Positions 22,100 through 33,575 of a stretch of 64,000 nucleotides of DNA are shown piece after piece. Source of the DNA: Alnus glutinosa (Eukaryota; Streptophyta; Magnoliopsida; Fagales; Betulaceae). Positions within the stretch are counted from its first letter, which is position 1. Each line of letters begins with the position of its first letter. The stretch covers positions 23,562,001 to 23,626,000 of the forward strand of contig NC_084891.1 of the NCBI RefSeq assembly GCF_958979055.1, given 5' to 3'. Under the pieces are notes generated by a model. That model was given only the letters and a program-made list of their open reading frames with translations. It did no database searches and was not told where the DNA came from. The translations under genes and the position numbers were made by a program.

Positions 22100-22726
22100 C
22101 GGCGGATGTCGGTGGTCTCCGGTAGAGTTGTGCTTTAATTCTAGATCTATAAGCCTCTGCTGGGTGTTCGTTGACGAGCTTTTCTATAGTGGTCGCCGGC
22201 CTCCTCTGGTTTCGGTAGACACTCGATGGAGCTGTGCGGTTCTTTCCTGAGCGGCACGTGGCCAGCACGCGCTGGGGAGTGTCCTCCCTGGATTAGCGCG
22301 TGTGGGTCACGGTTTGCATATCCGGCTTCGTTTTGTGTCGATCTGGGCTTTTGGAGGTCGCTCAATGCTGTAAGGGCTCCCGGAATAGGTGCGTGCTTTT
22401 CACGGCCTGTGCTCCGGTGGCGGTTCTCATGGTGCTGTTTTTTGGTTTCTTCTGTTTGTATTTGTACATTCTTTTCTTTGTTCACAGTCTACCTTTTTGG
22501 TAGCTGCTTCAAGTCTGGATTCTCCGGACTTTGTGGATGGAGTTTCTTCAGCTTCATTCACTGCATTGGCCTACGGGCTTGTTGTTGCCTTCGGGCAGAG
22601 ATTTCAGCTTCTGTACTCTTGTATTTGCTCTGTGGCTTTGGCCTTGTTGTATTCCCCTTTGGGGTTCTTTTCTGCAATTAAGGATATTGGAGCTTGTTCA
22701 AAAAAAAAAAAAAAAAAAAAAAAAAA
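22100..22726 (+). mobile_element. NL1-B, 5'-truncated, poly(A)-tailed
   Basis: The element shares with the other NL1 copies a TCTAGATCTATAAG word, the GCACGTGGCCAGCACGCG segment and the 3' end, finishing in about 27 A's (22700-22726). It is 5'-truncated (about 600 of 1,100 bp). No target-site duplication is seen; the flanks come from sites that are 1.8-2.6 kb apart in the paralogous loci, so its insertion accompanied, or was followed by, deletion of most of UGT copy 3. Confidence 0.7.
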
Positions 22727-23099
22727 CCCTTTCGTTCTACCTCCTTAATTCCTTTTGCTTGATTCATTTTTCTTCTTCTTTGGTAGAAAAAAGTCATGAA
22801 TCAACTGTAAACCGCGCTCAGCGTGGGGTCGTTTCCAGGAATGAGCTGGAAATGCACGTGGGCATGTAGGGCATGGCTAGCAGCCTGGCGGGTCGCTTGA
22901 CCCATTATCTATTAAATATTGTTCTTAAAAAAAATATAAATAACTGTTCTATAGTTATTACGGAAAATTTATTGAGAGCCCATTCTATATGGTTATGGCA
23001 GAAAATAAGAGTTTTTTGCCTATCAATAAGCACTTAACACGTCAATTTAGCACACCAAAGCACCATAGGGTGAAAACACCCAATTACACCAAGTTCATA
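22727..23099. other. Remnant upstream flank of UGT copy 3
   Basis: CCCTTTCGTTCTACCTCC and CAACTGTAAACCGCGCTCAG match the upstream flanks of copy 4 (29360-29600) and copy 5 (37022-37270). Homology ends near 22979; 22980-23099 is unassigned. No gene is seen. Confidence 0.6.
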
Positions 23100-23520
23100 C
23101 ACACAACCCACTAAAACCCATCCCCATTCTCCATCACCACCTACCCAACCCAACCCGCCACCGCTGCCACCACAACCGGAGTCGCCACCAATGGGCTAGT
23201 CGGTAGAGTCGGAGTTGGAGTCGACCTGGGCCGACGGTGAGTGGCAGCCCGGCCGACGGTGAGTGACGCCTGGACAGAATGGTTGCCCGAAGGCCACCCC
23301 CAGGTTCGGGCCAACCCCGGGGGTGGTCGTGCAGCCGCCCCATGGACCGGGGGTAGCTGCGCGGCCACCCCCCAATGGCCGGGAGTGGCCACGCAAAGCC
23401 TGGGGTGGCCATCGGGCTAGCCCTAGATCCATCTAGGGCTGGCCTTTAGGCCACCCCCAGACCCCGGGGATGGTCGCGCGGCCGTCCCATGGACCGGGGG
23501 TGGCCGCACGACCACACAAC
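23100..23520. repeat. GC-rich degenerate tandem repeat
   Basis: An isolated GC-rich island in AT-rich DNA, built from imperfect copies of words such as CCATGGACCGGGGGTGGCCG and GCGCGGCCACCCC, many partly palindromic. The open frames it creates on the minus strand are Gly/Pro/Arg-rich by composition and are not convincing genes. Confidence 0.7.
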
Positions 23521-24070
23521 AAAAATTTGAGGATTTAGTAACGTACAAATTTTCATGAGTTACTAACATTAGTAACATGCTAACAATTCGCACGTTACTA
23601 ATAACTTTAGTAACCTGCTAATTTTAACACATTACTATTTAGTAACGTGCGAAAATATGCATGTTACTTTTTAGTAACGTACGAAAATTTGCATGTTACT
23701 AAATTTGGTATGTTACTAAAGTAGTAACCCTAAAATTTTGCATGTTACTACATTAGTAACGTGCAAAATTTAGTACGTTACTATTTAGTTACGTGCGAAA
23801 ATTTGCACATTACTAAGTATTATGTCAATATAATTTTTTAAAAAATAATAAAATTTTAAATAATTAGTAACTTGACTATTTTGCACGTTACTAAATTTAG
23901 TAACACGCAAATTGTTTGCACGTTACTAAATTTGTAACGTGCAAATTCTTACATGTTACTAAAATATTAACATGCAAAATTCTTTCACATTTCTAAGTTG
24001 GTATGATTTTTTTTTTTTCAAAAAAAAAATTAAAAATTAAAATTATTAATGACGTGTCAAATTTAACACC
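23521..24070. repeat. Inverted/tandem repeats of TTAGTAACGTGC
   Basis: About 15-20 copies of TAGTAACGTGC and its complement GCACGTTACTA in alternating orientation, spaced by AAAATTTGCA-like linkers, so most neighbours can pair as short hairpins. It lies directly between the GC-rich block and the GATC-rich array. Subterminal regions of some DNA transposons look like this, but no terminus was found. Confidence 0.75.
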
Positions 24071-24084
24071 TCACTAAATAATAA

Positions 24085-25000
24085 TGATCTCCCATGATCA
24101 ATCATGATCTACCACATGATTGATCGGAAGATCTATCGATCCTATTGATCTATCAGGATTGATCAGATGATTTATCATGATCGATCAGATGATCTATCGT
24201 GATTGATCGGATGATCTATTGATTCTATTAATCTATCATGATCGATCGGATGATCTATCGATCCTATTGATCTATCATGATTGATCAGATTATTTTATCA
24301 TGATCGATCAGATGATCTATCGTGATTGATCGGATAATCTATTGATTCTATTGATCTATCATGATCGATCGGATGATCTATCGATCCTATTGATCTATCA
24401 TGACCGATCGGATGATCTATCGTGATCTATCGATCCTATTTATCTATCATGATTGATTGGATGATTTACCATGATTGATCGGATGATCTACTGATCATAT
24501 TGATTTATCATGATTGATTGGATGATCTATTGATCATGTTGATCTATCATGATCTATAGATCCTATTGATCTATTATGATCAATCGGATGATCTATTGAT
24601 CCTATTGATCTATCATGATTGATCAGATGATTTATCATGATCGATCGAGATGATCTATCGATCCTATTGATCTATCATGATCGATCGGATGATATATCGA
24701 TCATATTGATCTATCATGATCGATTGGATGATCTACCATGATTGATCGGATGATCTATCGATCCTATTGATCTATCATGATCGATCGGATGATCTACTAT
24801 GATTGATCGGATGATATATCGATCCTATTGATCTATCATGATCGATCGGATGATCTATCGATCCTATTAATCTATCATGATCGATCGTTTGATTTGTCAA
24901 TCTTATTGATCTACCATGATCGATTGGATGATCCATCGATCGTATTGATCTATCATGATTTATCGGATAATTTATTGATCCTATTGATCCATCATGTGGA
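24085..25000. repeat. 39-bp GATC-rich minisatellite array
   Basis: Roughly 20 or more units with a 39-bp main period (for example GATCTATCATGATCGATCGG followed by ATGATCTATCGATCCTATT) mixed with half-length units. Each unit holds several GATC sites and the words ATGATC/GATCAT, so both strands look alike. The period is a multiple of three, giving a repeated 13-residue frame (IYHDRSDDLSILL) with no sign of a start or a gene. It stops where NL1-C starts. Confidence 0.88.
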
Positions 25001-25001
25001 G

Positions 25002-25879
25002 AATCCTCGTCTTTCTCTCCTCTAGAGCCCCTCCCCTATGAGCATAGTTTTCACCAGGAGGGGTTGGCCTCATGCCTCCCCCTCCCGGTGGTGATTTCTC
25101 TCTGACTCCTCGTGAGTTAGGGTGTTTTTTGTTCCCCCTAGGTTGGTCCAGTGGGGTTAGTTTTTCTCCCAACCTCTAGGGTTGTGGAGCTTTTGTTCTC
25201 CCCGGCTAGATCCGGTGGTGGCTGACTTTCCCCTAGCCTTTTTGGACTATGATGGCTTGTTATTTTATTTTCTTTGTTATTTCTCTCGTTTTGGTAGGAC
25301 TGTTCATCTCAAGATGTCTTCTTTGGAGGAGTGGCCGAGCCAACGTGTCGTCGCCCACGCGCCTGGGAGCTCTCTGCTCTGTGGTGCGCGTGAGGGCAAC
25401 GCTCCGCCTTTTTCAGGCCTTGCTCGACGGCAACCGGTTATACGTCGTCGGATCTCCGTCTGGGTGGTCCTGGTGACGGCGCGTGTCCTTCACGCGCCGC
25501 CGTCCGGCATCTTGGCCTTTTCCCCCACTGCCGGCAACTTGTTTTGGGTGTTTTTTGCCTATGTGTTTTTTGTGTTTTTCTCTTGTTTCTCCAGTCTCAG
25601 CCTGCTTGCGTTTGGATCAAATTTTATGGGAATATTTGTTGGCTAATTGCTAGATCAGCCATCTTTCTTTAGAGAATGAGCGTAATTGTAAGAGAGGCTC
25701 AAGTGCCCTTCTTGTAAAATTTGTATTTCTGCTTAAACAACTGTTTTACTAAGCCACATCCTTCTGGCTTAGAGAGTTGGGGGGTCTTGTCCCCTTACTT
25801 TCAAGTTGTAAGCCTATGGGCTGTTTGCAGTATTAATGATAGCACATGCTATTTTATTCAAAAAAAAAAAAAAAAAAAG
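25002..25879 (+). mobile_element. NL1-C, poly(A)-tailed retroelement
   Basis: It starts with a CTCTCCTCTAGAG..CCTCATGCCTCC 5' part resembling NL1-A and the NL1-D start, has the GCGCGTGTCCTTCACGCG-type GC-rich middle, and ends GCAGTATTAATGATAGC..ATTCA followed by about 19 A's. The long internal T tract of copies A and D is reduced here. No clear TSD was found and the left boundary is approximate. It is non-coding. Confidence 0.65.
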
Positions 25880-26631
25880 GGTAATTCAATCTTCAACAAA
25901 TTCCTAAATTTACAATAATCAATCCACATTTATGATAAGTCTTTTTGAGTATTTTTAAAGGTTTTCTAATTATATTAGGTTTATATTCGAGAAATTATCC
26001 ATTAATTTCTCCTCCCGTCCTTCTCTCATTCTCACTTTTAAAAATCATCATTGAATCTGTAGAGTCTATCTGAATCCCTTATTTGGGCCTCAAAGATCTA
26101 ATTGTGATTTTCAAAATGGGAAAATGAAAAAATAAAAAAACATGAAGAGAATGTATTGCACGTTAGTTAAATTTCAAATTCTTGTTTCTTTTTTCCGGTG
26201 TATCGATTCTCAAACTTTCATTTATTACAAAAATTTAAAAAAAAAAAAGAAAAAAAAAAAAAAGAAAAAAAAAAAAGGCCTTGACTAGCTTTAGATGATG
26301 TCCGCTCCATGATAGTCTCCTAGATGATTGGCATTGGCAACCTTGACAAATCCTAAAAGAAGGGTCAAATATGGATTCAATCATGTCGATTGCAGCTTCG
26401 ATCTGTGGGTCAAGTAACGTCAGGTGGGCCGAGCAACTTGAAAATATATATATATATATAAAAAAAAAATCCATACTTGACCGTGCTTGTTTGTAGCTGA
26501 TTGTGTTTATTTTGTATTATTTTCCACGATTGTTTCACTGGTAAAAAAATTTCATTCAAAAAAAAAAAAAAAAAATGCCTATTTATCTTTTAGTGAAGAT
26601 ACAGCCCTGCCAACACAGTGCTATGAATAAA
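25880..26631. other. Duplicated flank block
   Basis: TTTTTAAAGGTTTTCTAATT, CTTTTTTCCGGTGTATCGA and GGGTCAAATATGGATTC match the blocks at 6790-7700 and 8990-12260, so this is the distal flank of a UGT unit. It includes A-rich runs near 26239-26275 and a TA run at 26444-26460. No gene is seen. Confidence 0.5.
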
Positions 26632-26960
26632 GGATGAACACTCCTCTATATGTATTTTGTCTAGCATTTGAGAAATTGCACATTTAGTCAAAACACATGA
26701 ACTACCTTATTAACATCTCCCCTAACATGCAATACATCAACAGATAGAAAATGAGAGAAGCTGTCTATAATGTCATCCAACAGTTGGCAAAAACCCGGTT
26801 GCAGGAACTTGTCTTCCACAAAGCCATGACCACTTCCATTGAATCTCCCACGTACAAGAAGGATGCATCCCCCCATTTCTCTGCCAAGTGACGTACACTG
26901 CATATATACCAAGCCGCCATCGCTACAGCTGTCCAACAACACTGTTGAGACCACCTACAA
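26632..26960 (-). pseudogene. LINE-type RNase H domain remnant
   Basis: Minus-strand translation in shifting frames gives LAEKWGDASFLYVGDSMEVV, then SFSHFLSVDVLHVRGDVNKV and, after a frameshift, LTKCAISQMLDKIHIEEC. This is the pattern of the plant retroelement RNase H-like (RVT_3) domain: the GDS motif, then HV.RG.N..AH.LAK near the end. At least two frameshifts make it a dead fragment. Confidence 0.65.
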
Positions 26961-27059
26961 CTAGCAAAATTCGAAATATGTATAAATTAAAGTCCAATGG
27001 CTGACGTGGACCATCCAAATAAGGCAAGTTTTCGTGAATTTCTTAATATGGCAAACTTG

Positions 27060-27250
27060 CCATAGATGATATTTAATGCTTGACGTTCGGCTATCTCACT
27101 TCTAATTATGTTCGGGTAAGAACAAAAATCAAAGTTTTTACTTCAAACAATCACTAACAAAGTTTATCAAAATCATTAATCATGCCAAAATTCAATTAAT
27201 CCTATATAATATTTAAAGGTATTACACTCTTCCCGAAAGTTGGCTATAAC
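27060..27250 (-). repeat. L1 LTR-like fragment with gag junction
   Basis: GACGTTCGGCTATCTCACTT..TTACACTCTTCCCGAAAGTT matches 2195-2352, including the LTR-to-gag junction. It sits in the 3' flank of UGT copy 4. Confidence 0.55.
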
Positions 27251-27456
27251 TATATACTACATGTCAAAAAAAGAGAGAGAGAAGCAACCCTTTATTACTA
27301 CTGAAAGATAAGCCTACATAAATATCCCCGAAAAATTGAAGAGTTAATCTGACAAATTTGTCGAACATAAGATTGTTCGATCAGGACACAAATTTACAAC
27401 AGGCTCTATAAAGCTTATTCAATATAAACAGCCTTCTATAATCAATCCAACATAAC

Positions 27457-29056
27457 CTAATGTCTTGCAGAAAGAAGAACTTCATTAATCACTTTGTCAA
27501 TATTCATGTAAGATGACCCAGTAGGCCTACTGGTGGCCTCCTCTGCCAACTTCTTCCACGCTACAGCTTTCTTCTTCAACTCTTTCCTCTTCTCTCCCAC
27601 CATCAGCTCTCTCACAAGTCTCTCTATTTCTCCTCTCTTACCACCACCTTCAATCTCCATGCCTATGCCCCACTCATTGCAAGAGTACCGACAATTGGTT
27701 TGCTGGTCGGCGAAGAACGGCCAAGAGATAATTGGCACTCCACCGCACACGCTTTCAATCGTGGAATTCCACCCACTGTGCGTTAAGAACCCTCCAATGG
27801 ATGGATGGCTCAGAACTTGCTCTTGAGGGCACCAACTTGCCAATAGACCCCTTTCTTTGGTCTCTTCTAAGAATTCCGGTGGAAGAACGGCCGAATCACC
27901 GTCCACAAGATCGGGCCTTATTATCCACAAGAATGTTTGGTTGCTATTTGCAAGCCCCCAAGCAAACTCGATTAATTGGTCGCTTGTCATCACCATTATG
28001 CTACCGAAATTCACGTAAACAACGGAGTTGGCTTCTTTTTTGTCTAGCCATTCGAGACACTCAACGTCTTCTTTCCATAGGTTTGAGCCAATTGATTTAT
28101 GATCACTATCCGGGATCTGATTTAGGAGAAGTTGCAGGGGACCAATGGAGTAAATAGGAGGAAACATGGATGAAAGTGCGTCTAACACCTCATGCTCTAA
28201 GGCATCAAACGTATTGAAGATGAGAGCTGAAGCTTTTTGAGCTCTCTCGCATTCAACCATTGGAAAATTTAGCATAATTTCATCTGGGTTTGTGGTTCTA
28301 ATGAAGCTCGGAAGATCCCTCAGGCGAATACCTTTCATACCTGGAACCCAATCGATGACTGTATCTAAATGCCCATTCGTTAAATAGCTCGCATCTGCAC
28401 AACAAATAAAGAAACTCGCAAGTTAAGCCATGAGAACAATTTACACTTGATAACAATTTAGCACTATAATATCGATCCCAAATAAATGGCAGGAACTATG
28501 AAAAAGTGGAAGTAATTAGTTCTGATTGGTGGATTAGTACCTTTGAGTGGTGTCAGACCCATCTCAATGAGACGGCGATATTGAACGTAGCCCATGTACC
28601 CACATGCACTGGCTGTCCAGAAAAGAACCTCAGGGATGCCCAGTTCTGCTGCTGCGTCTAGAGTGAAGGTCATGGCTCCATCGGAAACTATGCAAGTGAC
28701 TGGAGGGACATTGGATGAAGATGTGTCGTTCAGTTTTGAAAGATGGTTTCTGAAGGGAGCTAAGCAATGTTTTCTTGTAGAGTCGCATATGGATGCTATG
28801 TCTTGGGTGGCATCGACGTCGGACTCGGGAAGGCCGTCGGGAATGGTTTCGAATCGAAAGGAAGGGAGGCCGTTGAGAGAGTTGGGACCTCGGGATTTGA
28901 GAAGGCGTTTGTGGTTGAACTCAGTGTTAATAAAAGTGATATGAAAGCCTCTGTAGTGGAGGATTTTGGCCATCTTGAGCATGGGGTTTATGTGGCCTTG
29001 AGCTGGGAAAGGGATACAAACTGCATGGGGCTTCTCTATTGTGGCCGTGGAACCAT
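27457..29056 (-). pseudogene. UGT85A copy 4, start codon and promoter lost
   Basis: Exon 2 (28394-27457) and exon 1 (to 28541; 146-bp GT-AG intron 28540-28395) are open from residue 2 to the stop (LLSARH), and the PSPG box is normal ([11 protein letters not shown]). At the 5' end ATGGGTTCC has become ATGGTTCC: a one-base loss puts that ATG (29056) in another frame, where it stops after six codons. The in-frame extension to about 29108 begins with TTG, and a stop lies just beyond. The first in-frame ATG is Met26, past catalytic His22, so any product would be inactive. About 130 bp of upstream DNA holding the TATA box in copies 1, 2 and 5 is also missing. It is most likely a young pseudogene, unless transcription starts in an unseen upstream exon. 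Confidence 0.85.
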
Positions 29057-29841
29057 AATGATACGTAGCATTACTCGTGTTGTCGTATAGGCGTATTCCG
29101 TTGCCCAAATTTTGACATTATTCAAAGTTTTGAGATCCCCTTATTCAGTCTCAGTCCCAAGATTGGGCGAGCCATCGGTGATTCGACTCAATTTCACACT
29201 TTTTTTTTAAATCTTTGTTATTTTCATGATAATCAGGATCACTCCAAGTAAATGTAAATGAGGTGGTAAGGTAGAGGGGGTTAAATAGATTTCGTCTTCT
29301 TAATTGACGTCCTACTTTTCTAATTCGTATTTAATTACTCAATAACAAGTTAACAACCACCCCTTTCGTTCTATCTCTCCTTCCTCTTGCTTGATTCATT
29401 TTTCTTCTTTTTTGGTAGAAAAAGGTTGTGAATCAACTGTGAACCGCGCTCAGCGTGGGATCGTTTCCAGGAATGAGCGGGGAATGTACGTGGGCAAGTA
29501 GGACATGGCTAGCAACCTAGCAGGTCGCTTGACCCATTATCTATTAAAGACTGTTCTTAAAAAATATATAAATAACTGCTCTATAGTTATTACAGGAAAT
29601 TTATTAGCTAGATCTATAGTTGGAATATTTTTTAGTATAAATAATTATTTGGGATCACGTGAAAATCGAATCTTACCTATTCGTGTGGAGGAAAGTTAAG
29701 AGGTCGGGGGCTCGTCAATGTGGGCCATGCTCCCTCTAGAAAAAAAAAAAAATTAACCCACTAGTAAATGTTGATCAATATATTTTTCTCTGGCAGTGTG
29801 ACTCATGTGAGCATGCTTGGTTCTTCCTATTCGAAATTGTT
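29057..29841. other. Upstream flank of UGT copy 4
   Basis: 29090-29200 aligns with 5515-5620 of copy 1, which shows the promoter deletion. 29130-29290 aligns with 36750-36910, and 29360-29700 with 37022-37400 and 22727-22979. From about 29755 the DNA matches 18770-18840. No gene is seen. Confidence 0.55.
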
Positions 29842-30652
29842 TTTTTTCTTTTTTTTTTTTTTTTTTTTAACGGGGATTGGAACTTTCATTGATAACAAGC
29901 CCGAAGGCAAACATCCAGGCCGATAGCTACAAACACACGCTCGTAGGCCCAAGATAGTGAATAGAGATACAAAATCCCAAACCACTAAGGTAGGAACAAA
30001 CCTAACTTAAAACAGCTACCTAAGTAACAAACTAAAATTACATGAACATGCAATTGGGTCCTCTCTTTACACTGATTCACAACCCAACTAGAATGAAAGG
30101 ACTTGGTCTAGCTTACAAGCCACCTAAAATGCCCAAGTAATTTAGAAGTCATTACAAAGGTAAACTGTGAGCAGAGACAAGAATGTACGAAAGGAAAATA
30201 CAAGAAGCTGCCATAAAACCACAAAACAACCAGCGTCAGGAATCGTCGTCACCGAAACTGGCGCGTGCGTTGCCGGAGCCGACGCGTGCAGGGCACGCGC
30301 CATCTACAAAAGCCCTCCAGCAACGGATGACATCTGGAACCACCGATCTCCACCAACCACAGCCGAGCACGACAGGCTGTGGCCCTCACGTGCTAGTAGA
30401 GGGAGAAAACTCCTTGGCGTGTGCTGGCCACGCGCCGAGCAGGAGGGACCACTACGGCCATGGCTTGACACAATCGGACCGGAAGAAGCCGACGACCACC
30501 ACGGAAGAGCGCGTGTCAAGAGAAAACCAGCCGAAGACCATAGATCTAGCTCCAAAGATATTCTCAAATTTTGCACGGCCAGACAAAACCTTCGCCGGAG
30601 ACACTACGAACGACCACTCCCCTTAACCAACGGCTAGTGCAGCTTCTGCCAG

Positions 30653-30691
<39 letters not shown>

Positions 30692-31002
30692 CAACAGAAA
30701 CTGAAGAAAAAACTCCATAGCTCTAAAAGCTAGGAGAAACAACAGCCACCACCGACACAAGCCAGAGGAAACAAAACTCTACAGCCTTAGAGGCTGGGAG
30801 ACATCCTAGCCTCCACTGGTACACACCAGGGAGGACCAAAAACCTCTAAGGCTAGGAGGAGTAGCTCCCGGAGGAGGGTGGCGTGAAGCCTCCCTCCCCC
30901 GGCACAAAGATGCTCAAGCTCTAACTTTCTCTCTCTAGAAAAGAAACGAGACCCTCTCTCTCTTAAGTATTCCTTCCTTTTTTGGCTTTTAGCTAATCTT
31001 GT
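29842..31002 (-). mobile_element. NL1-D, full-length poly(A) element (reverse)
   Basis: About 1.16 kb in reverse orientation: the tail is the T run at 29842-29868 and the 5' end is near 31002. The TSD TTCGAAATTGTT lies at 29830-29841 and 31003-31014; the paralogous empty site is at about 18829-18842. Read on the minus strand it has a TCTCTCTCTAGAG..GCTTCACGCC start, a conserved internal T tract (30651-30690), a GC-rich 3' half and the end TATCAATGAAAGTTCC before the tail. Open frames across the GC-rich half lack similarity to any retroelement protein, so it is treated as non-autonomous. Confidence 0.8.
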
Positions 31003-31014
31003 TTCGAAATTGTT

Positions 31015-31424
31015 GTTATAGATGTGTAAGAAATGAGGTAGAGATACAGAGAGTGTCTTTCTTGTAGTCTGTTATAAATGAACATGCCACCAATAAAGAT
31101 TTTTTTAGGATTTTTATTGCTGCGTTTGCCTATTTACTTTTGGGATTTTTTTTATATGTTTTTAATGCTATTTGAGCAATAAGTGACATTAAATTTAATT
31201 CCGCTTATTATTTAAAACGACATTAAATTTAATGTTGCTTTTCAAAAATCAGTATAAATTAACACTGTTTGTGTCTTAAGCGGCATTAAATTAATTTAAG
31301 ACCACTACATTAATGCCATTTGAGAAGCGGCATTAATTAAACGGACTAAGTGTTTGGTGTTGTTTATATAGCCTAAAATGGCATTTAAATAATGACATTA
31401 AATGCAATTTTTTTTTTCGTGGTG
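31015..31424. mobile_element. CACTA-like right terminal region (copy 2)
   Basis: Paralogue of 20070-20544 without the Pack-MULE and with only one arm of the palindrome. It carries the same ACATTAAATTTAATG / GCGGCATTAA words and ends TTTTTTTCGTGGTG, followed by TCTATTGATTCACC. Confidence 0.45.
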
Positions 31425-32712
31425 TCTATTGATTCACCATAGAAATATCAGGTTGAAGGGAGTCAACACATTATTTGGTCCTAGCGACGACAAGAGTTGG
31501 AAGAAAAAAAAGAAAGAAATATTCTTTCATTTATTTTAAGAGATGCTGAAGATAACCCAAGTTTGTCTTTAAAAATTAAAAATATTATAAATAAAATGCA
31601 ACAAGTCATTGTTTATGAAAATAACAGCACAAGATAGTCGATTTACTTCAATCGCTTAATTATTTTTAGAAACAGTCTCTGAATTCTCCAACATCGAAAT
31701 CTACGAAAGGGCATAATATTAATCTATGATCTTGATGAAAATACCCTTAATCCTATACTAGAGGAAAAATGGTCATTTTGTCTGATCATCGAATGTTCGG
31801 TTATTATGTCGATCGTTCGAGGCTCGGGTTGAACATTCTGCCTCGGTCAAAAACTCATTATGAACCAAAAGTCCATTCTATACCTCATTCCAACATGACC
31901 TGAGGTCCTATATGATCTATAACATGATCCTAAACCATGTTAACATTCCCATACAAAACATTGTATGTTTAACATCATTAAACTACTAATTCATTGTTAA
32001 TATTGTTTAAAAAAAAAAAAAAAAAAACAACAACAACAACAACAACAACCTAGAGAATCAAAAACATAAGGTAGGGCACAAAAAGTAAATAAACAATAGA
32101 TAAACAGTAAGATAACAACCTAATAATACTAACAATTAAGAGAGTTCATTCTCTCTCCCTCTTTCTCTTCGAATTACTCTCTAACTCTAACTCTAGGATG
32201 ACACTGATGGAAGGGGAAAAAATGAGCTAAAATGGTGAGGGTAGGGGGTATTTATAGGCTAAAAATGCAGTGGATAAGGCTGATGTGTTATTTTTCAATA
32301 ATGCCAACCTTCGAATGTTCAGAATATTATCAGACTAACGGTCTTAAGGTTTTAAAAGAACGTTTAACTGTAATATTGAACATTCAGATCTAGGGTCACA
32401 AGCGAGCGTTCAGCTCTACCATTGATTAAGCGAGTAGCGGCTATAACCAAAAAAAAATAAAAAAAATGTAGAGGGACAACCTAATCATAGCAAGACAAGT
32501 AGAGTGAGATCCTCTGGGCATCATAGATCGCATCCATCACAACCATTGACATTGATGATCGAACATTAAATTCCAAAAAGTATCCACTCTTACGTCAACT
32601 CTATATCCTATCACCCTATCTAATCCGTCTTGTCCCTCAACAAATTGGGACAAATCCCCATCTTAATTAAAATATCTAGTGTGATCAATAATTGTGATGC
32701 TAACGATCCTAT
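31425..32712 (-). repeat. L1 LTR-like repeat and UGT 3' flank
   Basis: The most complete L1 copy near the genes: GATCATCGAATGTTCGG near 31782, a minus-strand TATAAATACCCC near 32247-32259, and AACGTTTAAC / GAGCGTTCAGC words to about 32440. An AAC trinucleotide run lies at about 32026-32050. 32510-32712 matches 21190-21380. No coding region is seen. Confidence 0.55.
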
Positions 32713-33532
32713 GAGCATTCACAGTAGCTTTCCTAAAGGAGAGTTGTTCCCTAAAATTTAAGGAAAATTTTAAAAAAGTCATAAAAACCATCCCACAGCA
32801 ACTTCCCTACAATTTTCACTTCCCATTCAATATTATAATCATAAAAAAAATCCACTCTCTCTCCTTTATCCTCTCACGTCTCCCAACTCTCAGACCCTTT
32901 CTTCTTCCTTTGATATCATTCATCTGGTATCATCTAAATAAACATGGATGAGCGTTTCAAACTCACTATCCCGACTCGTCTCCACCATGCCCAGGCTTGT
33001 ACTTCTTCTCCGACGCCAGTGGTCGACCTGATGTCGAATTCCGGCAAGTCTCAACCGGAGCTCGGGTACCTTCTGGAAGCTTTGGACGACGAGCTCGGTC
33101 TGCCGCCTTCTGGGAATTCTTAAGGGTATTCTCATCACCACAAACACGATGACGGAATCGAAAACCCCATTGAGGACTCTGCAAAAACCCCAAGAAAAGC
33201 GATTCCAAAGAAAGAATTTATTCAGCAAATAATCAAATGGGTAATCTTCAAAACGGCCAAACTCCACTCTTCAATTGAACTTTGCAAGATTTAGCTTTCC
33301 AATTGGAATATCAAGGGAAGGAATCGGAAGGAATTTGGGGAAATCAGATGGAAAATAAGGAAATTTTTTGGGAAAAAGAAAAATCCAATACCTAGAAGAG
33401 ACCAAAATCCAAGAAAAGTGCGGGTTTGATTTTCATTCTGATGATATGCTTTTCGATTTTCTTGTGTTTGTTTGTACATGAATTGGTCAAGAAACTGGGC
33501 ACAACAAGTATGGGGGCTTGCTTGACGAAGAC

Positions 33533-33575
<43 letters not shown>

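Noticed and set aside
24085..25000. CRISPR array or repeat protein gene
   Set aside because: Repeats are contiguous without unique spacers, the host is a plant, and the repeated peptide frame has no start, domain or context.
29057..29108. Alternative start for UGT copy 4
   Set aside because: The in-frame extension starts with TTG and is preceded by a stop; no ATG is available.
30167..30637. 147- and 156-residue overlapping plus-strand frames
   Set aside because: They are antisense to NL1-D, overlap each other in two frames, and reflect GC-rich composition only.
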